This document shows, piece after piece, positions 1 through 6,376 of a DNA stretch of 7,906 nucleotides (its first letter is position 1; the number at the start of each line of letters is the position of its first letter). This DNA comes from Pseudomonadota bacterium (GTDB lineage: Bacteria > Pseudomonadota > Alphaproteobacteria > Rhizobiales > Rhizobiaceae). The notes below the pieces were generated by a model. The model was given only the letters and a program-made list of their open reading frames with translations, did not search any database and was not told the DNA's origin. A program made the position numbers and the translations under genes. The DNA is taken from positions 1 through 7,906 of the forward strand of contig JAEXMK010000236.1 of NCBI GenBank assembly GCA_023444445.1, written 5' to 3'.

Positions 1-113
1 TGCCAGACGTGATGCTGGCCGTGGTTCTGGTGCTGATCGTGCTGGTGCAGCTGGTGCAGAGCGCCGGCGACCGGCTGGCGCGCAGCTTCGACAAGCGCAC
101 ACGCAAGAATTAA
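1..113 (+). CDS. metI: Methionine ABC transporter permease, C-terminal fragment
   Basis: Only the last 36 codons are inside the window, read in the frame starting at base 3 and ending at the TAA at 111-113. The fragment has a hydrophobic stretch rich in V and L (VMLAVVLVLIVLVQLVQ), then a short polar basic tail (GDRLARSFDKR...). This matches the last transmembrane helix and cytoplasmic end of MetI-type permeases. MetI forms the inner-membrane channel of the MetNIQ importer for methionine and related compounds, powered by the ATPase MetN. The MetQ-like gene begins 33 nt downstream on the same strand, which is the usual metN-metI-metQ order and the strongest support for the call. The rest of the gene, and presumably metN, lie to the left of the window. 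The fragment alone cannot prove substrate specificity. Confidence 0.8.
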   Translation, partial: PDVMLAVVLVLIVLVQLVQSAGDRLARSFDKRTRKN

Positions 114-146
114 CAGCGTTTATAACAACAACCCAAGGAGACACCC

Positions 147-926
147 ATGAAGAAACTCATCCTCGCGGCCTCGCTCGCCGCTCTCTTCACCGCCGGTCAG
201 GCGCTGGCAGAGACCATCAAGATCGGCGTCACTCCGGCCGAACACGCGCAGATCATGGAACAGGTGAAGAAGATTGCCGCCGCCAAGGGTCTCGATATCG
301 ATATCGTCGAATTCTCCGATTATGTCGTGCCGAACCAGGCGCTGAACGATGGCGAGTTGCAGGCCAACTCCTTCCAGCACCAGCCTTACCTCGACAACCA
401 GATCGCTGACCGCAAGATCGATCTCGTCAGCGTCGGCACCACCAACACCACCCCGAAGGGCGTTTATACCAAGAAGGTGAAGAGCCTTGAGGAGCTGAAG
501 GATGGCGCGACGGTCGGTATCCCGAACGATCCCACCAATGGCGGCCGCGCGCTTCTGGTTCTCGCTTCCAAGGGCCTGATCAAGGTCAAGGAAGAAGCTG
601 GCCTCAAGGTAACGCCTGCCGATATCACCGAAAACCCGAAGAACATCCAGATCGTTGAGCTCGACGCTGCCCAGCTGCCGCGCTCTCTCGATGATACCGA
701 TGCATCTGTTATCAATACCAACTATGCGACGGCTGCCGGCCTGAACCCCAAGAAGGACTCCATCGCCATCGAAAGCGAAAAGTCCCCTTACGCGAATGTC
801 ATTGCCGTTCGCACGCAGGACAAGGACAAGCCTTGGGTGAAGACGCTGGTCGAATCCTACCACAGCCCGGAAGTGAAGGCCTTCATTCTGGAAAAGTACA
901 ACGGCACGGTCATCCCGTCCTGGTAA
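147..926 (+). CDS. metQ: MetQ/NlpA-family periplasmic methionine-binding protein
   Basis: This 259-residue protein is the substrate-binding component of a methionine ABC importer. The start ATG at 147 has a good Shine-Dalgarno (AAGGAG at 135-140, 6-nt spacing). Residues 1-21 are a classic Sec signal: MKK, a hydrophobic core, then an AxA-type site (ALA|ETIK) cleaved after about residue 21. The mature part opens with IKIGVTPAEHAQIM and carries NlpA/MetQ family hallmarks: the NDPTNGGRALLVL segment, the DLVSVGTTNTTP region and VINTNYA near the C-terminal lobe. Length is normal for the family. Many MetQ proteins are lipoproteins, but this one has no cysteine at all, so it should be a soluble periplasmic protein. 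It follows the permease gene by 33 nt and is closed by an intrinsic terminator, so it is probably the last gene of the operon. NlpA-family proteins sometimes bind other ligands, so methionine specificity is inferred from family and context. Confidence 0.92.
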   Translation: MKKLILAASLAALFTAGQALAETIKIGVTPAEHAQIMEQVKKIAAAKGLDIDIVEFSDYVVPNQALNDGELQANSFQHQPYLDNQIADRKIDLVSVGTTNTTPKGVYTKKVKSLEELKDGATVGIPNDPTNGGRALLVLASKGLIKVKEEAGLKVTPADITENPKNIQIVELDAAQLPRSLDDTDASVINTNYATAAGLNPKKDSIAIESEKSPYANVIAVRTQDKDKPWVKTLVESYHSPEVKAFILEKYNGTVIPSW

Positions 927-952
927 GAAACTACCGCATTTTGAAAATGAGG

Positions 953-981
953 ACCTCTCCCGTTCGCGGGGGAGGTTTTTT
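953..981 (+). terminator. Rho-independent terminator of the metIQ operon
   Basis: A 10-bp stem pairs 953-962 (ACCTCTCCCG) with 967-976 (CGGGGGAGGT). It contains one G-T wobble, is closed by a TTCG tetraloop (963-966), and runs directly into six T residues (976-981). It lies 27 nt after the metQ stop codon. A GC-rich stem with a stable loop and a T tract is the textbook form of an intrinsic terminator on the plus strand. Confidence 0.88.
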
Positions 982-1070
982 GTTTGCGGAACGGTGATAA
1001 GCCGGTTTCCATAAAAACCCCCACTAATTCACGGAAAGATTTTTCAGTCTTTCGCTCGAACTATCGGTTT

Positions 1071-1116
1071 CTACCCGTTGTTTTTTGGGTAGGCGTTACG
1101 CGGCTGTTTAACGCCT
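1071..1116 (+). promoter_or_regulatory. Two overlapping inverted repeats in the GGDEF-EAL gene leader
   Basis: The 234-nt gap between metQ and the GGDEF-EAL start contains the metQ terminator and then this structure. Repeat 1 pairs CTACCC (1071-1076) with GGGTAG (1087-1092) around a T-rich 10-nt loop. Repeat 2 pairs AGGCGTTA (1091-1098) with TAACGCCT (1109-1116) around a 10-nt loop, and TTT follows. They share bases 1091-1092, so both cannot form fully at once. Repeat 2 followed by T's resembles a weak terminator. The structure could be an attenuator-type leader, an operator or chance; no known riboswitch was recognised. I found no convincing -35/-10 pair in this gap. Confidence 0.35.
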
Positions 1117-1160
1117 TTTGAATGTTTCCTTCGCAAAATGGTGCTTTAAAAGGGGATTTT

Positions 1161-3365
1161 ATGCGGATTGCGCCGCGCAACATTGGGGACTATTTGCCGG
1201 TCGGGCGCAGAACCGCGGTCGGCGTTGTATTGTCCACCTTCGCGCTGGTGCTGCTCATCGTCACTGCGCTCGTCCTCTCCGCCCTCAGCCAGGTCCGCGA
1301 AAAGGCCAATCTGCTCGACAATGCCCGTTCACGCGAAACGACGGCGGGGGCGCTCGTCACTTTCCGCGAGCAGCTCGGTGCGACGCTGAATGACTACGCC
1401 GCCTGGGATGATGCCGCCGAATATGTCTATGCCCCGGATCGTTTTGATTGGGTGGCAAGCAATTACGGCGAGATGACGGTCAATAACGATCTCTTCGATA
1501 CGGCCGTGATCATCGACGAGGATGACAAGGTCCGCATGGCCTATCAGAACGGCAGGCCCGTGGCATGGCAGCCTGACGCCTATTTTGCCGGCGGCCTTCG
1601 GGAAATGATCGAGCGCGTGCAGGCCATGCGGCCCGGCATCACATCTCAGGTCACGGGTTTCGTTAAAACCGGCGATGGCATTGCCGCTGCCGGCGTTGCA
1701 CTCGTGCGGCTGAAGTCCGGGGCGCTGCCAACGGTGGGTGCAGAGCGGCGCTACCTGGTCCTTGCCCGTCACCTCAAGCAGACGATGGTGGACAAGCTCG
1801 CCCGGAACTATGTTATCGACGGTCTTGAGCTGCGCTATGGCGAGGAGCCCGCTGCCAATCATATCGATATCGTCAACCCGATGGGGCAGGTGCTGGCGCA
1901 GCTCGTCTGGCGTTCGCATTTGCCGGGAGATGTCAGCTTTCATGAGGCGCGGCCGGTGGTGTTCACCGCACTCGGTATTGCCGGCACGTTTTTCCTGGTG
2001 CTTCTCATCATTGGCTCTGCCACGCTCGATAGGCTGAAGGCCGATGAGGCGGCGGCGCGGGAAGAGGCGCTGCGCGACCGGTTAAGCGGACTCGACAATC
2101 GCACCGGGCTCTTTGCCCAACTCAACCGCATGGTCGGCAAGGCCCGCCAGGACAAGTCCAATATCAAGCTGCTTTATCTCGATCTTGACGGCTTCAAGGA
2201 AATCAATGATTCCTATGGCCATGCCGCCGGTGACCGGCTGATCAAGGGCGTGGCGGCGGCGCTCAGGGTGCTGGTGCCGGAAGGTGCCGTGCTGGCGCGG
2301 CTCGGCGGGGATGAATTCGCCATCGCTATTCAGGGCAACGATGTCTGGGCGGAAGGCCGCAAGCTTTGCCTGTCGCTTCTCGAACTCTTCACCGAGCCTT
2401 TCAGTATCGGTGAAAGGGTGGCGAGCATCGGTTGCAGCATCGGCACCTCCGTCTCCCGCGCCGGCGATATCAATGGCGAGGAACTGCTGCGCCGTGCCGA
2501 CATGGCCATGTATCAGGCCAAGGAGAATGGACGCGGCCGTTACGTTTCCTATGAACTGAAGATGGATGCGCTGCGCGAGGAAAAGCTCCAGCTGGAAGCG
2601 GACCTGCGCTCCGCCATCCTGAACGACGAGATACAGGTGGTGTACCAGCCGGTTGTCAACGCCGGCACGCGCTGCATTACCGGCGTGGAGGCACTGGCCC
2701 GCTGGCAAAGGCCGGGTTACGGTTTCGTGCCGCCGGATATTTTTATCGCCGCCGCCGAAACCAGCGGCCTGATTGACCGGCTTGGCCTTCTGGTGCTGCA
2801 CAAGGCCTGCGAGACTGCCCGGCAATGGCCGTCCATCAAGCTATCGGTGAATATTTCGCCGGTGCAATTCCGCAATCCGGCCTTTTCCGGCCATGTGGCG
2901 GATATTCTCGATGTGACGCAGACGCCGTCGGAAAGGCTGCGGCTGGAAATGACGGAAGGGTATTTCATCCAGCATCCCGAGCGGGCGAGCGCGGCGATCG
3001 ACAAGCTGAAACAGCTCGGCCTGCACATCGCGCTCGACGATTTCGGTGCGGGCTTTGCCAGCGTTGGATATCTGCGCCGCTTCGGTTTCGACCGGATGAA
3101 GATCGACCGTTCGCTCATCGTGGCGCTCGACACGGGCGGCCGCTCGCTGGAAATGCTGCAGGCCACCGTGGCGCTGGCAAAGTCGCTCGATATTCCGGTG
3201 ACGGCCGAAGGCGTGGAAACGGAAGAGCAGGCGGCCATTCTGCATCTGTGCGGCTGCGACGAATTGCAGGGCTATCTGTTCTCGAAACCGGTTGCGGCGG
3301 AAGAGATCACCGCCATGCTGGACGGGCAGGATGCGCCGCTCTTTGCGCTGCGGGCAGGGGCGTAA
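1161..3365 (+). CDS. CHASE4-GGDEF-EAL membrane-bound cyclic-di-GMP cyclase/phosphodiesterase
   Basis: This 734-residue protein is predicted to make and/or break cyclic-di-GMP in response to a periplasmic signal. The start at 1161 is chosen because AAGGGGA lies just before it (1150-1156); the in-frame ATG at 1122 has no Shine-Dalgarno and would only add 13 residues. Order of parts: transmembrane helix about 18-41; periplasmic sensor about 45-262 with the CHASE4-like signature LNDYAAWDDAAEYV near 76-89; transmembrane helix about 266-288; GGDEF domain about 300-460 with LDLDGFKEIND (metal-binding Asp about 341) and an intact GGDEF at 382-386; EAL domain about 480-720 with EAL at 510-512, NISP at 564-567, LEMTE, DDFGAG at 626-631 and AEGVET at 682-687. 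Both active sites look complete. The inhibitory I-site is missing: the four residues at its position (373-376) are PEGA rather than RxxD. The gene seems monocistronic, with a terminator upstream and a convergent gene downstream. The signal and the net activity cannot be read from sequence. Confidence 0.92.
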   Translation: MRIAPRNIGDYLPVGRRTAVGVVLSTFALVLLIVTALVLSALSQVREKANLLDNARSRETTAGALVTFREQLGATLNDYAAWDDAAEYVYAPDRFDWVASNYGEMTVNNDLFDTAVIIDEDDKVRMAYQNGRPVAWQPDAYFAGGLREMIERVQAMRPGITSQVTGFVKTGDGIAAAGVALVRLKSGALPTVGAERRYLVLARHLKQTMVDKLARNYVIDGLELRYGEEPAANHIDIVNPMGQVLAQLVWRSHLPGDVSFHEARPVVFTALGIAGTFFLVLLIIGSATLDRLKADEAAAREEALRDRLSGLDNRTGLFAQLNRMVGKARQDKSNIKLLYLDLDGFKEINDSYGHAAGDRLIKGVAAALRVLVPEGAVLARLGGDEFAIAIQGNDVWAEGRKLCLSLLELFTEPFSIGERVASIGCSIGTSVSRAGDINGEELLRRADMAMYQAKENGRGRYVSYELKMDALREEKLQLEADLRSAILNDEIQVVYQPVVNAGTRCITGVEALARWQRPGYGFVPPDIFIAAAETSGLIDRLGLLVLHKACETARQWPSIKLSVNISPVQFRNPAFSGHVADILDVTQTPSERLRLEMTEGYFIQHPERASAAIDKLKQLGLHIALDDFGAGFASVGYLRRFGFDRMKIDRSLIVALDTGGRSLEMLQATVALAKSLDIPVTAEGVETEEQAAILHLCGCDELQGYLFSKPVAAEEITAMLDGQDAPLFALRAGA

Positions 3366-3400
3366 AGGTGAGGATGGATTATCGACGTTACAGCCTGTTT

Positions 3401-3516
3401 CTTCTCCCCGCCGGGGAGAAGGTGGCCCGAAGGGCCGGATGAGGGGGCGACGGTAGAGATAGACCGAGAGCTTGCCCTCATCCCGCTGCCGCGGACTTCT
3501 CCCCGGCGGGGAGAAG
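3401..3516. repeat. Composite palindromic intergenic repeat (RIME-like) between convergent genes
   Basis: The element has two copies of a nearly identical perfect palindrome: CTTCTCCCCG-C-CGGGGAGAAG at 3401-3421 and CTTCTCCCCG-G-CGGGGAGAAG at 3496-3516. The left copy is followed by a small hairpin (GGCCC-GAA-GGGCC, 3424-3436) and GGATGAGGG. The right copy is preceded by the complement CCCTCATCC, so the whole unit is one large inverted repeat with palindromes nested in its ends. Such units resemble the RIME-type mosaic elements described in rhizobia; the family name is from memory and not verified. It fills most of the 200-nt gap between the ends of the GGDEF-EAL gene and trhO, where it could fold in RNA from either strand and act as a bidirectional terminator or 3' stabiliser. 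There is no long T tract. Confidence 0.8.
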
Positions 3517-3565
3517 AGGCAGGCGGCATCCGCTCGGTCCACACGCATGCCGTCGATCGGATAAT

Positions 3566-4510
3566 TTACCGCCCCAGATGCCGCTCGCCGCGCTTCTTTG
3601 CCAGTTCGATCTGCTGTTGCCGGTCGCGGAAGCGCTGGCGGTCCTCTTCGCTGCGTTCATCGTAACAGCTCGGGCAGGATACGCCTTCCTCGAATTTGGG
3701 TGACAGGCGCACTTCCGGCGTGATCGGGTTGCGGCAGGCGTGGCAGAGCTGATGGTCGCCTTCGGCAAGGCCGTGGACCACGGAGACGCGCTCGTCAAAG
3801 ACAAAGCAGGCGCCTTCCCACAGGCTCTCTTCTTCCGGCACCTCTTCCAGATATTTCAGGATGCCGCCCTTGAGGTGATAGACCTCGTCGAAACCCTGTT
3901 CCTTCATGAAGGCGGTTGCCTTTTCGCAGCGGATGCCGCCGGTGCAATACATGGCGATCTTCGGCTTGTTGTGCAGACCGGGGTTATTTTTCACCCAGTC
4001 GGGAAACTCGCGGAAGGTCTTCGTCTTCGGATCGACCGCACCCTTGAAGACGCCGATGGCGGTCTCGTAATCGTTGCGGGTATCGATGACGATCGTATCC
4101 GGATCGGAAATCAGCTCGTTCCAGTCGCGCGCTTCGACATAGGTGCCGACGATCCGGTTCGGATCGATGTCAGGCACGCCCATGGTCACGATCTCTTTCT
4201 TGAGCTTCACCTTCAGCCGCACGAAAGGCATGTGCGAAGCGCGGCTTTCCTTGTGTTCCAGCCCGGCGAATTCCGGCTGGGCGCGCAGGAAGGAGAGCAC
4301 CGCGTGAACGCCTTCGTCAGGCCCCGCAATGGTGCCGTTGATGCCTTCGGCGGCAAGCAGCAGCGTGCCCTTGACGCCATTTTTCTGGCAGAGCTCGAAC
4401 AGCTGCTCGCGCAGGCTCTCGAACCGCGGCAGGCGGGCGAAATGGTAAAGCGCAGCCACAAGGAAATCACCAGAGACTTCCGGGCGGGGGAGAATGGTCG
4501 TGTCGGTCAT
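3566..4510 (-). CDS. trhO: tRNA uridine(34) hydroxylase TrhO (rhodanese family)
   Basis: This 314-residue cytoplasmic protein belongs to the TrhO (formerly YceA/UPF0176) family, which hydroxylates uridine-34 at the tRNA wobble position to 5-hydroxyuridine using oxygen. The N-terminal domain (about 10-105) contains [14 protein letters not shown]. The rhodanese domain (about 120-220) has VIDTRNDYE and the catalytic loop [10 protein letters not shown], with active-site Cys189 and a second conserved Cys195. The C-terminal tail has paired cysteines (CHAC at 256-259, CPSC at 279-282) that look like a metal site, and ends in a charged, basic segment. Length is normal for the family. The start is MTDTT at base 4510; an upstream in-frame TTG at 4546 would add an Arg-rich, unconserved-looking stretch. 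No Shine-Dalgarno precedes the ATG; instead a small CGCTG/CAGCG hairpin (4514-4528) abuts it. CHAD and CYTH lie upstream on the same strand, but a 315-nt repeat-filled gap suggests separate transcription. Confidence 0.93.
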   Translation of the reverse strand: MTDTTILPRPEVSGDFLVAALYHFARLPRFESLREQLFELCQKNGVKGTLLLAAEGINGTIAGPDEGVHAVLSFLRAQPEFAGLEHKESRASHMPFVRLKVKLKKEIVTMGVPDIDPNRIVGTYVEARDWNELISDPDTIVIDTRNDYETAIGVFKGAVDPKTKTFREFPDWVKNNPGLHNKPKIAMYCTGGIRCEKATAFMKEQGFDEVYHLKGGILKYLEEVPEEESLWEGACFVFDERVSVVHGLAEGDHQLCHACRNPITPEVRLSPKFEEGVSCPSCYDERSEEDRQRFRDRQQQIELAKKRGERHLGR

Positions 4511-4641
4511 GGGCGCTGAAATACAGCGACGGCGGCCGCAAAGCAATATTTATCAGCGGGGAGCGGTATTTTGAAAATCGTCAAGTCGTAAGGATTTGCG
4601 GGCTCCCTGTCACCTCTGCTGCCGTGTACAGGCATCGGGGT

Positions 4642-4676
4642 GTCGCAGTGTCAAAGTTCACCCTTTTGACTGCGAC
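4642..4676. repeat. Bulged inverted repeat upstream of trhO
   Basis: GTCGCA (4642-4647) pairs with TGCGAC (4671-4676), and GTCAAA (4650-4655) pairs with TTTGAC (4665-4670). There is a 2-nt bulge (4648-4649) and a 9-nt loop (4656-4664). The 12 paired bases make a plausible RNA hairpin or a dyad protein-binding site. No T tract follows on either strand, so it is not a standard terminator. It abuts the longer inverted repeat at 4680 and may be part of the same inserted unit. Confidence 0.55.
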
Positions 4677-4679
4677 AAC

Positions 4680-4794
4680 CCGTCATTCCGGCCTTGAGCC
4701 GGAATCCAGCCGACGCGCGTCTGCGCGGCGGGACAAGTCTTTTCAGCCCAAGGACTTGAGCTGGCTGGATTCCGGCTTAAGGCCGGAATGACGG
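4680..4794. repeat. Long inverted repeat, 32-bp arms (palindromic intergenic element)
   Basis: The left arm at 4680-4711 (starting CCGTCATTCCGG) is the reverse complement of the right arm at 4763-4794 (ending CCGGAATGACGG). Only one position departs from Watson-Crick pairing, giving a G-T wobble. A 51-nt centre separates the arms. Each arm itself contains a shorter palindrome around CCGGCCTTGAGCCGG. Repeats starting GTCATTCCGGCC are, from general knowledge, common between genes in alphaproteobacteria, so this is probably one copy of a dispersed family. It lies just after the CHAD stop codon on the minus strand, where the RNA would form a very stable hairpin protecting or ending the CYTH-CHAD transcript. 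No clear target-site duplication is visible. Confidence 0.85.
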
Positions 4795-4825
4795 AGGTGG
4801 GCGAACCCGGAGCGTGGCGTTTGGC

Positions 4826-5734
4826 CTACTTCGCCGCCTGCCGCCACAGCTGCCCGACGATGCGGCTTTCGGTGCCGGCGGATTCGGAAAATACCTCGTC
4901 GGCCAGTTCAAGGGCTTCGGCACGCAGCACCTGCTGCCGTTCGATGATGGCGTCGAGAAGCAGGGCCAGCCGCTCGCCATTGCCGAAACGATCCGGTTCC
5001 CGATCGGCGACGGCGGCGAGGATGGAGAGATCATGCTCGTGGCCAAGAATATCGACCAGCCGCTTGGTGTCGGCGCGTTTGGCGCGCATCGCGGAGGGCC
5101 AGAGGCGGCGCATGAGGCCAAGATGCATCCAGTAGGTCTGGCCGGCCTTGCGCAAATCGTGGAAATGTTCGACGTCCGCCTGTTCGCGACAGGACGAGAG
5201 TGCCTGGCGTGCTTTGACCCTCTGTTTCGCCCAGTCGATTCTCACCAGCTTTGAGGTCTTCTTCAGGTCATCCGGCAGGGAGAGGGCTTCCAGCCTTTCG
5301 CGCCCTGTCTCGCAGCCCACGATGGCCGCGGCTATCGCCTCATCAAGACCGGCTTCGTGGTCAAGGGCTTCGTCGCGGCGTTCACGCAACATGACGGTGA
5401 TCGACCGCAATGCCTCGCCCTGCGTATCTGAAAGCGCGAAGGCTTCGAGATATTCCGCGGTTTCCACGAGCGCCGTCGCATCGCGCGCAAAGGCGAGCGA
5501 GCGGGCGATATCGCGGAAGCGGATATTTTCCTCGCGGGCGAAATCGGACGCCACCTTGCGGACCAGACGGTAGAGCGCCCGCAGCCGCTTGAGGCGCTTG
5601 CGGGCCTCGTGCACTGCCTCATGCGATCCCGACGGCTGGTCGCGAAGGATGGTGATCGTATCGTCGATCAACTCCAGCCCGGCCCGGCGAATTTCATCGC
5701 CGAAAGGCTTTTTCGGATCAATTCTGAAGGGCAT
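4826..5734 (-). CDS. CHAD domain protein (polyphosphate-associated)
   Basis: This 302-residue, highly charged, helix-rich protein consists almost entirely of a CHAD domain. The two internal half-repeats are visible. The first has VHEARKRLKRLRALYR (His42, Arg45, Lys46, Arg47, Lys49, Arg50, Arg52) and ARDATALVE (about 83-91). The second has FHDLRKAGQTYW (His192, Arg195, Lys196) and ILGHEHDLSIL (about 229-239). These conserved His/Lys/Arg residues line a basic surface in the family; CHAD proteins bind polyphosphate and several localise to polyphosphate granules. The chosen start is MPFRIDPKKPF at 5734, with GGAG upstream at 9-nt spacing; METCR at 5749 is an alternative, and longer starts run back through the CYTH gene. 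The start lies inside the end of the CYTH gene (17-nt overlap), implying one transcript and translational coupling. No signal peptide or membrane helix is seen. The partner function is inferred. Confidence 0.9.
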   Translation of the reverse strand: MPFRIDPKKPFGDEIRRAGLELIDDTITILRDQPSGSHEAVHEARKRLKRLRALYRLVRKVASDFAREENIRFRDIARSLAFARDATALVETAEYLEAFALSDTQGEALRSITVMLRERRDEALDHEAGLDEAIAAAIVGCETGRERLEALSLPDDLKKTSKLVRIDWAKQRVKARQALSSCREQADVEHFHDLRKAGQTYWMHLGLMRRLWPSAMRAKRADTKRLVDILGHEHDLSILAAVADREPDRFGNGERLALLLDAIIERQQVLRAEALELADEVFSESAGTESRIVGQLWRQAAK

Positions 5735-6206
5735 CCGACAGGTCTCCATCCGGACAGTCCATGGCGAGCCACTGGTTGGAGAAGCGTTTGTCTCCCGTAA
5801 CTTCCCTGCCCAGCCAGGATGGCAGATCGGGATTGGCATTCTCGTCATTCATTTCGACTTCGGCCACAATCAGCCCGCGATATTTTCCCTCGAAAACATC
5901 GACTTCCCAGGTGAAGCCGCCATGGTCCACCGTGTGGCGGGTCTTCTCGAGCACCACGCCCGGCGCGCTTGCCATCAGCTCTTCGGCGTCTTCGAGGGGG
6001 ATGGAATATTCATATTCATCGCGGACAAGCGCGCTTGCGCCAATCTTGATGGTCAGGGTTGCTTCACGGCGGTCGACGATCCTCACGCGGACCGAACGGT
6101 TTTCCATCGAAGCGACATATGCCTGCCGAAAAGCCATGCTATGCGTCACCTCATTGCGCCATTCACCATCTGCTACAAGAAACTTCCGTTCGATTTCCTT
6201 GGCCAT
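5718..6206 (-). CDS. CYTH domain triphosphate tunnel metalloenzyme
   Basis: This 162-residue protein is a stand-alone CYTH enzyme. The signature ExExK is at the N-terminus (EIERK, Glu4, Glu6, Lys8). The other tunnel residues are visible in order: Arg40 and Arg42 in SVRVRI, Lys54 in TIKIG, Glu64 and Glu66 in RDEYEY, Lys88 and Arg90 in EKTR, Glu101 and Asp103 in WEVDVFEG, and Glu116 and Glu118 in VAEVEM. In the family the basic residues hold a triphosphate and the acidic ones bind Mg/Mn; bacterial members of this size hydrolyse tripolyphosphate or nucleoside triphosphates, so inorganic triphosphatase is likely but not proven. A thiamine-triphosphatase or cyclase role is less likely. The start ATG at 6206 has GGAGA just upstream (5-nt spacing from GGAG). 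It is divergent from eda, and its stop overlaps the CHAD start by 17 nt. The product should be cytoplasmic. Confidence 0.92.
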   Translation of the reverse strand: MAKEIERKFLVADGEWRNEVTHSMAFRQAYVASMENRSVRVRIVDRREATLTIKIGASALVRDEYEYSIPLEDAEELMASAPGVVLEKTRHTVDHGGFTWEVDVFEGKYRGLIVAEVEMNDENANPDLPSWLGREVTGDKRFSNQWLAMDCPDGDLSDALQN

Positions 6207-6376
6207 GCTGTCTCCGCAAACTGGGGGGCCAGATTATCGCAAGTGGGCCGCAGGACGAAGCGAATTGATTGAAGTATCTGGATAAAAATGGCCCTGCCAT
6301 GCCTCGACATCAAAGCCGGGGCAGGCTAATCGATAAACGGGATTTCAATCGTTTCAATCGCGCAAGGAGGCTCGTC
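6207..6376. promoter_or_regulatory. Divergent promoter region between CYTH-CHAD and eda
   Basis: These 170 nt separate two divergently transcribed genes and must hold promoters for both. A possible minus-strand -10 (GATAAT, complement of 6233-6238) lies 27 nt before the CYTH ATG, but its -35 is poor. On the plus strand, a tandem 9-bp repeat TTTCAATCG occurs twice at 6343-6360, directly before the eda Shine-Dalgarno. That is a position where a regulator could bind, but it could also be chance. Start sites and operators cannot be fixed from sequence alone. Confidence 0.5.

Larger units (their letters stand above)
4511..4825. other. Gene-free intergenic region with stacked inverted repeats
   Basis: This 315-nt stretch separates the CHAD stop codon from the trhO start; both genes read on the minus strand. 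No open reading frame here looks coding. From left to right it holds a small hairpin at the trhO start (4514-4528), an AT-richer stretch with a minus-strand CTTGAC (4585-4580), a bulged inverted repeat (4642-4676) and a long inverted repeat (4680-4794). The CTTGAC matches the usual rhizobial -35 hexamer, but I see no good -10 at 16-18 nt, so no promoter is called. The trhO promoter probably lies between 4511 and about 4640. Confidence 0.7.

Noticed and set aside
120..863. Long minus-strand open frame (247 codons) antisense to metQ
   Set aside because: It is a shadow of the high-GC metQ reading frame. The metQ frame has a signal peptide, a Shine-Dalgarno and family motifs, and the antisense product has no recognisable features.
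1122..1160. Upstream ATG as the start of the GGDEF-EAL protein
   Set aside because: It has no Shine-Dalgarno, while the ATG at 1161 has AAGGGGA directly before it and leaves a normal N-terminus before the first membrane helix.
2082..2825. Minus-strand open frame of 247 codons inside the GGDEF-EAL gene
   Set aside because: It lies wholly opposite the GGDEF and EAL domain motifs, so it is a codon-bias shadow.
3401..3516. CRISPR array
   Set aside because: There are only two repeat copies in a nested inverted arrangement, without regular spacers or cas genes.
3740..4519. Plus-strand open frame of 259 codons opposite trhO
   Set aside because: It is the complement of a well-supported trhO with catalytic and Cys-pair motifs. 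There is no ribosome site and no family resemblance.
4580..4585. Minus-strand CTTGAC as a trhO -35 element
   Set aside because: The hexamer matches the usual rhizobial consensus, but no acceptable -10 occurs at 16-18 nt; the nearest AT-rich hexamers are at about 8 and 24 nt.
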